Assembly: GCA_944387205.1 (NCBI GenBank)
Contig: CALXDZ010000124.1
Location: 1 to 48,234, forward strand
Source: an uncultured Oscillospiraceae bacterium
Lineage (GTDB): Bacteria > Bacillota > Clostridia > Oscillospirales > Oscillospiraceae
Length of the DNA stretch: 48,234 bases
Direction: 5' to 3'
Position numbers and translations under genes: made by a program
Notes under the pieces: model-generated
Databases searched by the model: none
Told to the model about the DNA's origin: nothing
Seen by the model: the letters and a program-made list of their open reading frames with translations, nothing else
Shown here: in pieces, positions 24,909 to 33,505 of the stretch
Numbering within the stretch: position 1 is the stretch's first letter
How the letters are laid out: each line of letters begins with the position of its first letter

Positions 24909-26267
24909 ATGGCAAACGAGGAGCTGCTGCTGCGCCAGATGCCCCACTCTCTGGAGGGAGAGCAGGCGGTGCTGGGCTCCATGCTCATTGATGAGCGCTG
25001 CATCAAGGACGTGATGGATAAGCTCCAGCCGGACGATTTCTATCTCCGGCAGAATCGGGAGATCTTTGACACCATCTACTCCATGTTCGTCTACTCCAAG
25101 CCCATCGACGGCATCACCGTCTGCGAGGAGATGCAGAAAAACGGCACCTATGACGAGCAGACCACCCGGTCGTACCTGGCCCAGCTGATGGAGATCACGC
25201 CCACCTCCGCCAACGTGATGGAGTATGTGGAGATCGTCCGGGACAAGTCGCTGATGCGCCGGATGGCCCAGGCCGCCGCGGAGATCACTGCCATGGTCCA
25301 GGAGGGCGTGGGCGAGGCCCACGACATGCTGGAGGCCGCCGAGCAGAAGATCTACGCCATCCGCCGGGGCCGCAGTGCCCAGGACATGGTGCCCATCTCC
25401 ACGGTGCTGCCGGACGTGCTGGACCACCTCAATGAGATGAGCGAGCGGGAGGGCACCAAGATCGCCGGCCTCTCCACGGGCCTTTCGGCGGTGGATGCCA
25501 AGATCTCGGGACTGAACAAGTCGGACCTGGTGCTGCTGGCGGCCCGGCCTGGCATGGGCAAGACCTCCATGGCGCTGAACGTGGCGCTGAGCGTGGCCAA
25601 GGATACGAAGCAGACAGTGGCCATTTTCTCTCTGGAAATGTCCAAGGAGCAGCTGGCCACCCGCCTTTTATCCAGCGAGGCTCTGGTGGAGAACACCCGC
25701 CTCATCAACGGCGACCTGCGGGAGACGGACTGGGTGAAGATCGCCGACGCGGCCTCCGCCCTGAGCCGTACCGACATCCGCATCGACGACAATCCCCTGC
25801 TGACCGTGGCGGATATGAACGCAAAGTGCCGCCGGCTGGACAATCTGGGCCTGGTGGTCATTGACTACCTCCAGCTGATGACCTCCGCCGGCGGAAAGCA
25901 GGCCCACTCCGGCGAGAGCCGCCAGCAGGCGGTCAGCGACATCTCCCGTATGCTCAAGATCATGGCCAAGGAGCTCAACGTGCCGGTGATCTGCCTGAGC
26001 CAGCTGAGCCGTGCCAACGAAAAGCGGGACGACAAGCGGCCCATGCTCTCGGACCTGCGTGAATCCGGCGCCATCGAGCAGGACGCGGATATCGTCATGT
26101 TCCTCTTCCGGGAGGACTATTACAGTCCCGACAGTGAAAAGCGAAACATCGCCGAGTGCATCGTGGCCAAGAACCGCCACGGCGAGACCGGCAAGGTGGA
26201 ACTGCGGTGGATGCCGGAGTATACCACCTTCGGCACATTAGAGACAAGATACGACGATGGATATTGA
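24909..26267 (+). CDS. dnaB: Replicative DNA helicase DnaB (DnaC in Bacillus nomenclature)
   Basis: 452 residues. The N-terminal helical domain begins RQMPHSLEGEQAVLGSMLID. The C-terminal RecA-like motor has Walker A LLAARPGMGKTSMALNVA, SLEMSKEQLATRLL, Walker B VVIDYLQLMT, and the DNA/ATP motif CLSQLSRANEKR with SDLRESGAIEQDADIVMFL. It is the hexameric 5'-3' helicase at replication forks. The ATG at 24909 sits behind GGGGGAGGTGAACC. The end overlaps the tilS start by 11 bp, coupling replication and tRNA-modification genes in one transcript. No intein or truncation. Confidence 0.98.
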   Translation: MANEELLLRQMPHSLEGEQAVLGSMLIDERCIKDVMDKLQPDDFYLRQNREIFDTIYSMFVYSKPIDGITVCEEMQKNGTYDEQTTRSYLAQLMEITPTSANVMEYVEIVRDKSLMRRMAQAAAEITAMVQEGVGEAHDMLEAAEQKIYAIRRGRSAQDMVPISTVLPDVLDHLNEMSEREGTKIAGLSTGLSAVDAKISGLNKSDLVLLAARPGMGKTSMALNVALSVAKDTKQTVAIFSLEMSKEQLATRLLSSEALVENTRLINGDLRETDWVKIADAASALSRTDIRIDDNPLLTVADMNAKCRRLDNLGLVVIDYLQLMTSAGGKQAHSGESRQQAVSDISRMLKIMAKELNVPVICLSQLSRANEKRDDKRPMLSDLRESGAIEQDADIVMFLFREDYYSPDSEKRNIAECIVAKNRHGETGKVELRWMPEYTTFGTLETRYDDGY

Positions 26268-27609
26268 TCTGTTTTCCGCCCGGCGGTTTCTGCGGACCCA
26301 TTTCCCCGAAGGCGGGCGGGTGCTGTGCGCCGTCTCCGGCGGGCTGGACTCCATGTGCCTTTTGCATTTTTTGACCACCTGGGGCCCCGGCCGCGGTTTT
26401 TGCGCCGCCGCAGCCCACTTCAATCACGGCCTCCGGGGCCAGGCGGCGGACCGGGACCAGCAGTTTGTGGAAAACTGGTGCGCTCGGCAGGGCATCCCCT
26501 GCTTCACCGGCTCCGGGGATACCCGGGGGCTGATGGAGAGGGAGGGCCTCTCCCTGGAGGAGGCCGCCCGGCGGCTGCGCTACGCCTTTTTGGAGGAGAC
26601 GGCCCGGCGGGAGGGCTTTGACGCCATTCTTACCGCCCACAATGCCGACGACAACGCCGAGACGGTGCTGCTGCACCTGATCCGGGGCACCGGCCTCAAG
26701 GGGCTTTCGGGCATCCCGCCGCAGCGGGGGAATATCCTGCGGCCCTTTCTGGAGATCACCCGGGCGGAGCTGGCGGAGTACGCCGCTGCCCACCATATTC
26801 CTCACGTGGAGGATGAGACCAACGCCGACCCGGAGGCGGCCGCCCGGAACCTGGTGCGGCTGCAGGTGATGCCGCTGCTGCGGCAGCTGAACCCCCGGGC
26901 CGTGGAGCATATGGCCGCAGCCGCCGCCCGGATGCGGGAGATGGAAAACGGCCTGGAGGACCTGACGGAGCGGTATCTGCGCCGGGCCTATGTCCGGCCG
27001 GGACGGGTGAGTATTTCCCTGAGCGTTCTGGCGGAGGTGCCCGAGTTTTTGCTTCCCCAGGTGCTGCTGGGGATGCTGGAGCGGCTGGGCGTGGGCCGAA
27101 AGGACATGGGCGCCGTCCATTTAGAGGCCATCTGGCGGCTTTGGAGCAGTCATGGAAACGACGCCCGGGTCAGCCTGCCCCACGGGGTGACGGCCCGCCT
27201 GGCCGCCCGGCGGCTGGTGCTGGAGACGTTGCCGCCGCCCCTGTCCCGGGCGGAGCTGGTGCCCGGCTGCCCTTTGCGGTGGGGGGAGTACACGGTGACG
27301 CTGCTGGACCGCCGGCAGGGAGAGGGCCTGGCCCTCCGGCCCGGCGAGGCGGGGGAGACGGTGGCCGTGGCCCCCTGTGATCCGGGGGAGCGGCTGACAC
27401 TGCCGGGGACCCACGGAGGCGCCCGGACCGTCAAGCGGCTGTGCCTGGACCGGCGCATCTCCCTCTCGCAGCGGGATGGGCTGCCGGCCGTCTATGTGGG
27501 AGAGCGCCTGGCAGCGGTTTGGCCTTTGGGCACAGACAGAGAATTCCTGCCGGAGGGAGAGCCCTGCCGATTTATCCAGATCATCAAAGAAGCGGAGGAG
27601 CGCACATGA
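26257..27609 (+). CDS. tilS: tRNA(Ile)-lysidine synthetase TilS
   Basis: 450 residues. The N-terminal PP-loop ATPase domain has VLCAVSGGLDSMC (SGGxDS at 27-32), HFNHGLRG and ILTAHNADDNAETVLLHLIRGTGLKGL; then a middle helical domain with ARNLVRLQVMPLL, and a C-terminal tRNA-binding domain ending near YVGERLAAVWPLG. The enzyme converts C34 of the CAU-anticodon isoleucine tRNA to lysidine, so that it reads AUA. The start ATG at 26257 lies inside the dnaB end; the stop overlaps the hpt ATG (ATGA). Essential in most bacteria. Linked tilS-hpt-ftsH is a classical Firmicute cluster; in Bacillus spoIIE lies just upstream of it, whereas here spoIIE is about 15 kb away. Confidence 0.96.
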   Translation: MDIDLFSARRFLRTHFPEGGRVLCAVSGGLDSMCLLHFLTTWGPGRGFCAAAAHFNHGLRGQAADRDQQFVENWCARQGIPCFTGSGDTRGLMEREGLSLEEAARRLRYAFLEETARREGFDAILTAHNADDNAETVLLHLIRGTGLKGLSGIPPQRGNILRPFLEITRAELAEYAAAHHIPHVEDETNADPEAAARNLVRLQVMPLLRQLNPRAVEHMAAAAARMREMENGLEDLTERYLRRAYVRPGRVSISLSVLAEVPEFLLPQVLLGMLERLGVGRKDMGAVHLEAIWRLWSSHGNDARVSLPHGVTARLAARRLVLETLPPPLSRAELVPGCPLRWGEYTVTLLDRRQGEGLALRPGEAGETVAVAPCDPGERLTLPGTHGGARTVKRLCLDRRISLSQRDGLPAVYVGERLAAVWPLGTDREFLPEGEPCRFIQIIKEAEERT

Positions 27610-28157
27610 AAAACGAGATGGAAAAGGATATTCTGAAGGTACTGTACAGCGAGGAGGAGATCCGCGCCCGGGTCCAGGAGATGGGCAACGCCCTGGGCGA
27701 ACAGTTCCAGGGGAAGAACCCCCTGTTTCTGGGGGTGCTGAAGGGCTCTTTTGTGTTCATGTCGGACCTGGTCCGGGCCTGTCCGGTGAAAAGCGATGTG
27801 GAGTTTATCGCCGTGTCCTCCTATGGCAACGGCACTGAGTCTTCGGGACGGGTCAAGATCGTCCATGATATCCAGCAGGACATCACCGGCCGGAATGTGA
27901 TCGTGGTGGAGGATATTCTGGACTCCGGCAACACCCTGGCCTTTTTGAAGGAGTACTTCCTCACCAAGGGGGCCAGCGCCATCACTATCGTCACGCTGCT
28001 GGATAAGCCCTCCCGGCGGAAGAAGGCCATCACAGCGGACTACGCTGGCTTTGTGGTGCCTGATGAGTTTGTGGTGGGCTACGGTCTGGACTACGGCCAG
28101 AAGTACCGGAACCTGCCCTACATCGGGGTGCTCAAGCCCGAGGTGTACGCGGAGTAA
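27606..28157 (+). CDS. hpt: Hypoxanthine-guanine phosphoribosyltransferase
   Basis: 183 residues, normal for Hpt. The PRPP-binding motif NVIVVEDILDSGNTLAFL is clear, with KGSFVFMSDLVRA near the N-terminus and FVVPDEFVVGYGLDYGQKYRNLPYIG at the end, which contains the purine-contacting region. It salvages hypoxanthine and guanine to IMP and GMP. The ATG at 27606 overlaps the tilS stop (ATGA), which indicates translational coupling. An 84-bp gap then leads to ftsH. Confidence 0.97.
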   Translation: MKNEMEKDILKVLYSEEEIRARVQEMGNALGEQFQGKNPLFLGVLKGSFVFMSDLVRACPVKSDVEFIAVSSYGNGTESSGRVKIVHDIQQDITGRNVIVVEDILDSGNTLAFLKEYFLTKGASAITIVTLLDKPSRRKKAITADYAGFVVPDEFVVGYGLDYGQKYRNLPYIGVLKPEVYAE

Positions 28158-28241
28158 AAGCCCGAGCGAAAAAAGGGGGAAACCATACCGGCGGTCGGCC
28201 TGGGGGGCCGGAGAGAGCGCGCCGGGGAAGGGGAAGAATCT

Positions 28242-30206
28242 GTGAAAAAATCTTCAAATGTGGGGCTGCTGCTTTTGCTGCTGCTGGCGGTCCTCAGCTT
28301 CAGCTATCTGTGGAACACCGGGGAAAGTCCCGTATCCCTGGAGTGGTCCCAGGTGGTGGAGCTGTTCGAAAACGAGCAAGTGGAGAGCTTTGATGTGGAC
28401 GGCACCAAGCTGACCATGAACCTGCGTGAGGCGGTGGATGGCAGCAAGACCGTCACCTATGAGCTCTATGACTTCGACCTGTTCTATGACGAGCTGGGAG
28501 AGCTGGTGAAGGTGCAGGCCGACAGCGGCATCATCACCCGATACAACTACTATGCGGACCACTCAGTGAACTGGTTGGAGCTGCTGCTGCCCTATCTGCT
28601 CATTGCCCTGGTGCTGGGCGGACTGTGGTTTTTCATGATGGGCCGCATGAATGGCGCCGGCGGAGGCGGAGACAAGATGGCCCGCTTCGGTGCGGCTCGG
28701 GTCAAGACCGTGGACGACCGGGGCAAAAAGGTGACCTTTGCGGATGTAGCCGGTGAGGATGAGGAGAAGGAGGAACTCCGGGAGATCGTGGAGTTCCTGA
28801 AAACGCCCCAGAAGTATATCACCCTGGGGGCCAGGATCCCCAAGGGCGTGCTGCTGGTGGGCCCTCCGGGCACCGGTAAGACGCTGCTGGCCAAGGCCGT
28901 GGCCGGCGAGGCCGGCGTGGGCTTTTTGTCTATCTCCGGCTCTGACTTTGTGGAACTGTATGTGGGCGTAGGCGCCAGCCGGGTCCGGGACCTGTTTGAC
29001 CAGGCCAAGAAGAACGCCCCCTGCATCGTCTTTATCGACGAAATCGATGCCGTGGGCCGCCAGAGAGGCACCGGTCTGGGCGGCGGCCATGACGAGCGGG
29101 AGCAAACCCTCAACCAGCTGCTGGTGGAGATGGACGGCTTTGGCTCCAACGAGGGCGTGGTGGTGCTGGCTGCCACCAACCGTGCCGATGTGCTGGACCC
29201 TGCCCTGCTGCGGCCGGGCCGGTTCGACCGGCAGGTGTTTGTAGGACTGCCCGACATCCGGGGCCGGGAGGAGATCCTCCGGGTCCATGCCAAGAATAAG
29301 CCTCTGGCGGAGGACGTAGACCTGAGCGTGGTGGCCCGGGGCACCCCGGGCTTCACCGGCGCGGACTTGGAAAACCTCATCAACGAGGCGGCGCTGTTGG
29401 CTGCCCGGAAGGATCAGCCTTTCATTCTGATGGAGGATCTGCAGGAAGCGGTCATCAAGGTCATCGCCGGCCCGGAAAAGCGCAGCCGGGTCATCCCGCC
29501 CCACGAGCGGGAGCTCACCGCCTATCACGAGGCGGGCCACGCCGTGGTGATGCACGCCCTGCCCCACCACGATCCGGTCCAGTCCATCTCCATCGTGCCC
29601 CGGGGCCAGGCCGGCGGCATGACCATCTCCATGCCCGAGGAGGACCGCTCCTATCTGTCCAAGAGCTACATGGAGGAGCAGATCGTCTCGCTGCTGGGCG
29701 GCCGGGTGGCGGAGCAGCTGGTGCTGGGGGATGTGTCTACCGGGGCCTCCAACGATATCCAGCGGGCCACCCAGATCGCCCGGAAGATGGTGGCCAGCTA
29801 CGGCATGAGCCAGCGCTTGGGCACGGTGTCCTTCGAGTCCGGCCATGACGAGGTGTTCATCGGCCGCAGCATGGGCCAGACCCGGGGCTACTCCGAGCAG
29901 GTGGCCGCCCAGATCGACGAGGAGATCAAGGCTCTCATCGACCGGGCCTATGGCCACTGCCAGGAGATCCTGGAGAAGGACCGTGACAAGCTGGAGACCG
30001 TGGCGCAGTATCTGCTCCAGCACGAGACCATGGACGCTCCGGCCTTCTATGCCATCTACGGCGAACAGGCCCCTGAAAGCACCATGCTCCCGGCCAAGGA
30101 CGAGAAGAAGCCCGACGAGGCTAAGTCCAACGAGGCGAAAGCTGATGGGGTAGAGTCTGACAAGACAGCCGACGGCGAGGCAAAGAGCAACGAGACAAAG
30201 TCCTGA
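28242..30206 (+). CDS. ftsH: ATP-dependent zinc metalloprotease FtsH
   Basis: 654 residues. Membrane helix 1 (about 7-24), a small extracytoplasmic domain, helix 2 (about 112-133), then a Gly-rich linker. The AAA domain has Walker A GPPGTGKT (207-214), Walker [14 protein letters not shown] and [11 protein letters not shown] (arginine finger). The protease domain has the zinc motif [10 protein letters not shown] near residue 430 and [17 protein letters not shown]. It degrades misfolded membrane proteins and regulators. The GTG at 28242 follows GGGGAAGGGGAAGAATCT. The last ~45 residues form a low-complexity Lys/Glu/Ala/Asp-rich repeat tail ([22 protein letters not shown]) unlike the conserved core. 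It ends the six-gene run that starts at gdpP. Confidence 0.97.
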   Translation: MKKSSNVGLLLLLLLAVLSFSYLWNTGESPVSLEWSQVVELFENEQVESFDVDGTKLTMNLREAVDGSKTVTYELYDFDLFYDELGELVKVQADSGIITRYNYYADHSVNWLELLLPYLLIALVLGGLWFFMMGRMNGAGGGGDKMARFGAARVKTVDDRGKKVTFADVAGEDEEKEELREIVEFLKTPQKYITLGARIPKGVLLVGPPGTGKTLLAKAVAGEAGVGFLSISGSDFVELYVGVGASRVRDLFDQAKKNAPCIVFIDEIDAVGRQRGTGLGGGHDEREQTLNQLLVEMDGFGSNEGVVVLAATNRADVLDPALLRPGRFDRQVFVGLPDIRGREEILRVHAKNKPLAEDVDLSVVARGTPGFTGADLENLINEAALLAARKDQPFILMEDLQEAVIKVIAGPEKRSRVIPPHERELTAYHEAGHAVVMHALPHHDPVQSISIVPRGQAGGMTISMPEEDRSYLSKSYMEEQIVSLLGGRVAEQLVLGDVSTGASNDIQRATQIARKMVASYGMSQRLGTVSFESGHDEVFIGRSMGQTRGYSEQVAAQIDEEIKALIDRAYGHCQEILEKDRDKLETVAQYLLQHETMDAPAFYAIYGEQAPESTMLPAKDEKKPDEAKSNEAKADGVESDKTADGEAKSNETKS

Positions 30207-30250
30207 GAGGACTATCGGCTGATCCATTAAAACGTGCAGTCCTTTTGCAC

Positions 30251-30289
30251 GAAGCGGCATGGCCACAGGCCATGCCGCTTCTTTTTGTG
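30251..30289 (+). terminator. Rho-independent terminator after ftsH
   Basis: Perfect 14-bp stem GAAGCGGCATGGCC / GGCCATGCCGCTTC, loop ACA, then TTTTTGTGT. Confidence 0.92.
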
Positions 30290-30322
30290 TCCTCTTGCGT
30301 TGGCCCGGGCACGGCGCCGGCG

Positions 30323-30350
30323 TTGCAAATCTCTCCTTTCCTGTTATAAT
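30323..30350 (+). promoter_or_regulatory. Putative sigma-A promoter of the radical SAM gene
   Basis: TTGCAA (30323-30328) and TATAAT (30345-30350) with a 16-base spacer, in an AT-rich stretch. Confidence 0.65.
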
Positions 30351-30408
30351 AATTTTATAGCTCACACATAAGAGCGACACTCTGGGATTTTTGTTAGGAG
30401 GCGATGAC

Positions 30409-31278
30409 ATGGAATATGAGGGTCAAATCTGCCGCGGCCCCATGGAGCGGGCCTCCTATATGCTGCCCATCTCGGTGGGGTGCTCCTATAACCAGTGCCG
30501 GTTCTGCACGCTCTTCAAGCATCTGACCTACCGGGAGCTGCCTCTGGAACAGATCGAGGCGGAGCTGGAGCGGGTCAGCGCCGTGGGCGGAAATCCCAAA
30601 CAGGTGTTTCTGGGGGACGGGAACGCTTTCTCTGCCTCCACAGAGCGGCTCCTTGTCATTCTGGAGCAGCTCCGGCGGTACTTTCCCGCCTGTGAGACGG
30701 TGAATATGGACGCCACCGTCCACGACATTCTCCGCAAACCATCCCGGGAGCTGGAGCAGCTGTCCGCCGCCGGGGTGCGGACGTTGTACTTGGGCATCGA
30801 GTGTGGGCTGGACGATGTGCTGGAGCGGATGGAAAAGGGCCAGACCATGGCCCAGGCTGCTGAGGCCATCGAAAAGCTCCACCAGGCGGGGATGCAGTAC
30901 GGCGCCCATGTGATGACGGGGATCTCGGGGAAGGGCCGGGGACTGGAAAATGCCCAGGCCCTTGCGGAGTTTTTCGGCCGCACCCACCCGGACCGCATCG
31001 TCAACTTCTCCCTTTTCCTCCACCGCAGAGCGCCTCTGTATCAAGATATCCTTTCGGGGCAGTTTGTCCCGGCGGACGAAGTGGAAAACCTGCGGGAAGA
31101 GCACCGGCTTTTGGAGCTTGTGGAGACGCCAGGCCTTGCCTACGACGGGTTCCACGACTGCATCTCCGTGCGGGTTCGGGGCCATCTTCCCCAGGACCGG
31201 GATAAGATGCTTAAAAAGCTGGAGGATGCCATTGAGGTGCATGAGAAGAAAGACCCCGTCTTCGCCATCGTTCCATAG
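30409..31278 (+). CDS. Radical SAM protein of unassigned function
   Basis: 289 residues. The [4Fe-4S] motif is GCSYNQCRFCTLFKH (C-x4-C-x2-C), a spacing shared by a known group of radical SAM proteins. SAM-binding segments include VFLGDGNAFSAS (the GGE-like position) and LYLGIECGLDDVLERMEKG with a later HVMTGISGKGRG. The fold resembles the HemN/Elp3-like half-barrel, with a C-terminal region ending in VHEKKDPVFAIVP. It has its own promoter and terminator, so it is a single-gene unit. The ATG at 30409 follows TTAGGAGGCGATGAC. Substrate unknown; similar stand-alone proteins are annotated only as radical SAM. Confidence 0.85.
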   Translation: MEYEGQICRGPMERASYMLPISVGCSYNQCRFCTLFKHLTYRELPLEQIEAELERVSAVGGNPKQVFLGDGNAFSASTERLLVILEQLRRYFPACETVNMDATVHDILRKPSRELEQLSAAGVRTLYLGIECGLDDVLERMEKGQTMAQAAEAIEKLHQAGMQYGAHVMTGISGKGRGLENAQALAEFFGRTHPDRIVNFSLFLHRRAPLYQDILSGQFVPADEVENLREEHRLLELVETPGLAYDGFHDCISVRVRGHLPQDRDKMLKKLEDAIEVHEKKDPVFAIVP

Positions 31279-31301
31279 GGCAAAGCGTTCCTTTGAAAGC
31301 G

Positions 31302-31338
31302 CAGCGGTGAGGCATAGCCTGTCTCACCGCTGTTTTTT
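31302..31338 (+). terminator. Terminator after the radical SAM gene
   Basis: Stem CAGCGGTGAG / CTCACCGCTG, then TTTTTTC. Confidence 0.87.
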
Positions 31339-31497
31339 CGCCCTGCGAATGGCTCAAACACTCGAAATCGGCCCCCTTCATGGATAGCTTCCCCTGTGTT
31401 CTTTAGGCACCATGTGGAAAAATTGGGAATTGAGTGCAACATTTCGCCTCCTCTATGCGTCTTATCTAATGAGAATCTGGGGAAAAGAGGGGAAAGC

Positions 31498-32016
31498 ATG
31501 CGGCGAGTCTGTCTGTGGGTGGTGCTGGGCCTGGCGCTTTTGCTGGGCCTGCTGTCTGCCTGTGAGCCGGAGGCGGCGGAGAATAACAGCCGGCCGGAGC
31601 AGGGGGAGCTGGCGCTGCCGCTGGAAGGCGATGCCCAGGAACGGCTGGATGTGGTGCTGTGGCAGCAGGAGGGCTTTTCTCTCTATGTGCCCGCCAGGGG
31701 CTGGTACCAGGAGAAGGACGGCACCTGGCGCCCGGAGGAGCAGGAGGACGTGGGACTCTTTGTCCACCAGTGCCGGGAGTGCGGCAGCCAGGCCCTGTGG
31801 AAGGAACTGGGGGAGCGGTTCCCCAACTATGGCTTTTTGCCCCCGGAGGATGGGGTGTGCATGGGCTATGATGCCGTAGGCGGCATGACCATGCGTGTCC
31901 GTCTGGTGGAGGGGGAATCGGGGGCCTGGGCGGTCTGCACCTGCTATCCCGATGACTTGGAGGAGAGTGGACAGACTCAGCTTGCTCTTCTGGCAGATAC
32001 CTTTCAGGCGCGCTAA
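31498..32016 (+). CDS. Small predicted lipoprotein of unknown function
   Basis: 172 residues. A lipoprotein signal peptide MRRVCLWVVLGLALLLGLLS is followed by the lipobox LLSAC, with lipidation expected on C22. The mature part has a short acidic linker and one domain of about 125 residues with aromatic-rich strands (EGFSLYVPARGWYQEKDGTW and VCMGYDAVGGMTMRVRL); nothing I recognise, though the size and pattern resemble small secreted sensor or binding domains. The ATG at 31498 has GGGGAAAGC just upstream. It is alone between two terminators. The final Cys-containing VCTCYPDD is noticeable but not diagnostic. Confidence 0.7.
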   Translation: MRRVCLWVVLGLALLLGLLSACEPEAAENNSRPEQGELALPLEGDAQERLDVVLWQQEGFSLYVPARGWYQEKDGTWRPEEQEDVGLFVHQCRECGSQALWKELGERFPNYGFLPPEDGVCMGYDAVGGMTMRVRLVEGESGAWAVCTCYPDDLEESGQTQLALLADTFQAR

Positions 32017-32030
32017 GCGCCGTTCTTTGG

Positions 32031-32059
32031 CGCGGGACCGAACAGGCCCCGCGTTTTTT
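32031..32059 (+). terminator. Terminator 1 after the lipoprotein gene
   Basis: Stem CGCGGG / CCCGCG around 11 bases, then TTTTTT. Confidence 0.7.
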
Positions 32060-32074
32060 GCGCCCCAACAGAAG

Positions 32075-32103
32075 AAAAAAGACGCCGTGAGGCGTCTTTT
32101 TTT
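32075..32103. terminator. Terminator 2 (bidirectional) before the arginine genes
   Basis: AAAAAAGACGCC / GGCGTCTTTTTT with loop GTGA; flanked by A- and T-runs so it works on both strands. Confidence 0.8.
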
Positions 32104-32198
32104 CGTTCTCCGCGCATGAAACGCCGTTTTCCAGAGACCATAAGGGAGAACGGAGAGACGGCACTGCGCCGAGCTCTCCCTGGAAAAGGAGTGATCGC

Positions 32199-33425
32199 TT
32201 GAATACCGGAATCCATATCACCTCGGAGATCGGCCCGCTGCGCAAGGTGGTGCTGCACCGGCCCGGCAGGGAGCTGGAGAACCTGATGCCGGACTATCTG
32301 GAGCGGCTGCTGTTTGACGACATCCCCTATCTCCAGGAGGCCCAGCGGGAGCACGACGCCTTTGCCGACTGCCTGCGCCGGTGCGGGGCGGAGGTGGTGT
32401 ACCTCACCGACCTGGTGGTCCAGTCCCTCGCCGATGAGACCGTCCGGCGGGAGCTGCTGGAGCAGTTTTTGAACGAGGCGGGCATCCAGGACCCCCGGAC
32501 CCGGGGACTGCTGACGGACTACTTTTCCGCCATGCCCGACCGGGAGATGGTGGCGGCCATGATGGCCGGCGTCCGAAAACAGCAGCTGCAGGAGTCCGAC
32601 AAGGCCAAGCTGGGGGACTTTTTGTCCCTGGGCAGCGGCGAGTATCCCTTTGTGGTGGACCCCATGCCCAACCTCTATTTTACCCGGGACCCCTTCGCCG
32701 CCATCGGCACCGGCGTGAGCATCCACAAGATGCACACCAAGACCCGCAACCGGGAGACCCTCTTCGGCAAGTTCATCTTCAAATACCATCCCGAGTATAA
32801 GAACGCGCCCCGCTGGTATGACCGGGGCCAGACCTCCTCTTTGGAGGGCGGGGATATCCTCATCCTCTCGCCCCAGGTGCTGGCAGTGGGCATTTCCCAG
32901 CGGACCCATGAGGACTCCATCGACCAGCTGGCGGCCACGGTGCTCAGTGAAAGCAAGACCTTCCGCAAGCTCCTGGCCTTCGATATCCCCAAGACCCGAT
33001 CCTTCATGCACCTGGACACGGTGTTCACCATGGTGGACCGGGACAAGTTCACCGTCCACCCCAATATCCTCAGCGCCATCACGGTCTACGTCATGGAGCT
33101 GGATGAGCGGGGACAGGTGAAGATCCGCCAGGAGGACGGCAAGCTGGAGGACATCCTCAAAGAACACCTGGAGCTGGATCAGGTCACCTTGATCCCCTGC
33201 GGCCAGGGCAGCGAAATCGACGCCGCCCGGGAGCAGTGGAACGACGGGTCCAACACCCTGGCGGTGGCTCCGGGCGAGGTGGTGGTCTACAGCCGCAACT
33301 ATGTGACCAACCGCCTGTTGGAGGACCACGGCGTCAAGATCCACACCATCCCCAGCGCCGAGCTCAGCCGGGGCCGGGGCGGCCCCCGGTGCATGTCCAT
33401 GCCCCTTTGGCGGGAGGACCTGTAA
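32199..33425 (+). CDS. arcA: Arginine deiminase
   Basis: 408 residues, typical of ArcA, which hydrolyses arginine to citrulline and ammonia in the first step of anaerobic arginine fermentation. Motifs: LRKVVLHRPGRELENLMP at the N-terminus, FTRDPFAAIG, SLEGGDILILSP (catalytic Asp/Glu region), FMHLDTVFTMVD (catalytic His), and the nucleophile loop GRGGPRCMSMPLWREDL, with Cys398. The start is TTG at 32199 with AAAAGGAGTGATCGC upstream. The carbamoyltransferase gene follows 80 bp later across a GC-rich hairpin. The pathway also needs carbamate kinase, absent from this window. Confidence 0.97.
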   Translation: MNTGIHITSEIGPLRKVVLHRPGRELENLMPDYLERLLFDDIPYLQEAQREHDAFADCLRRCGAEVVYLTDLVVQSLADETVRRELLEQFLNEAGIQDPRTRGLLTDYFSAMPDREMVAAMMAGVRKQQLQESDKAKLGDFLSLGSGEYPFVVDPMPNLYFTRDPFAAIGTGVSIHKMHTKTRNRETLFGKFIFKYHPEYKNAPRWYDRGQTSSLEGGDILILSPQVLAVGISQRTHEDSIDQLAATVLSESKTFRKLLAFDIPKTRSFMHLDTVFTMVDRDKFTVHPNILSAITVYVMELDERGQVKIRQEDGKLEDILKEHLELDQVTLIPCGQGSEIDAAREQWNDGSNTLAVAPGEVVVYSRNYVTNRLLEDHGVKIHTIPSAELSRGRGGPRCMSMPLWREDL

Positions 33426-33452
33426 GGAGGCCCCAAAGAGCGAACTTCCCCG

Positions 33453-33471
33453 CCGGCGCCCAGGGCGCCGG
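33453..33471 (+). other. Intercistronic hairpin between arcA and arcB
   Basis: Stem CCGGCGC / GCGCCGG with a 5-base loop and no U-run; probably an mRNA-processing or stability element. Confidence 0.5.
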
Positions 33472-33505
33472 ACATCTTGCTACAAAATGAAAAAGGAGAA
33501 CCACT

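Noticed and set aside
30482..30510. C-x4-C-x2-C in the radical SAM gene considered a damaged motif
   Set aside because: This spacing is normal for a known radical SAM subgroup, and the rest of the protein is intact.
32195..32225. TTGAATACCGGAATCCA considered as an ArgR box at the arcA start
   Set aside because: It coincides with the coding start and only loosely matches the ARG-box; probably chance.
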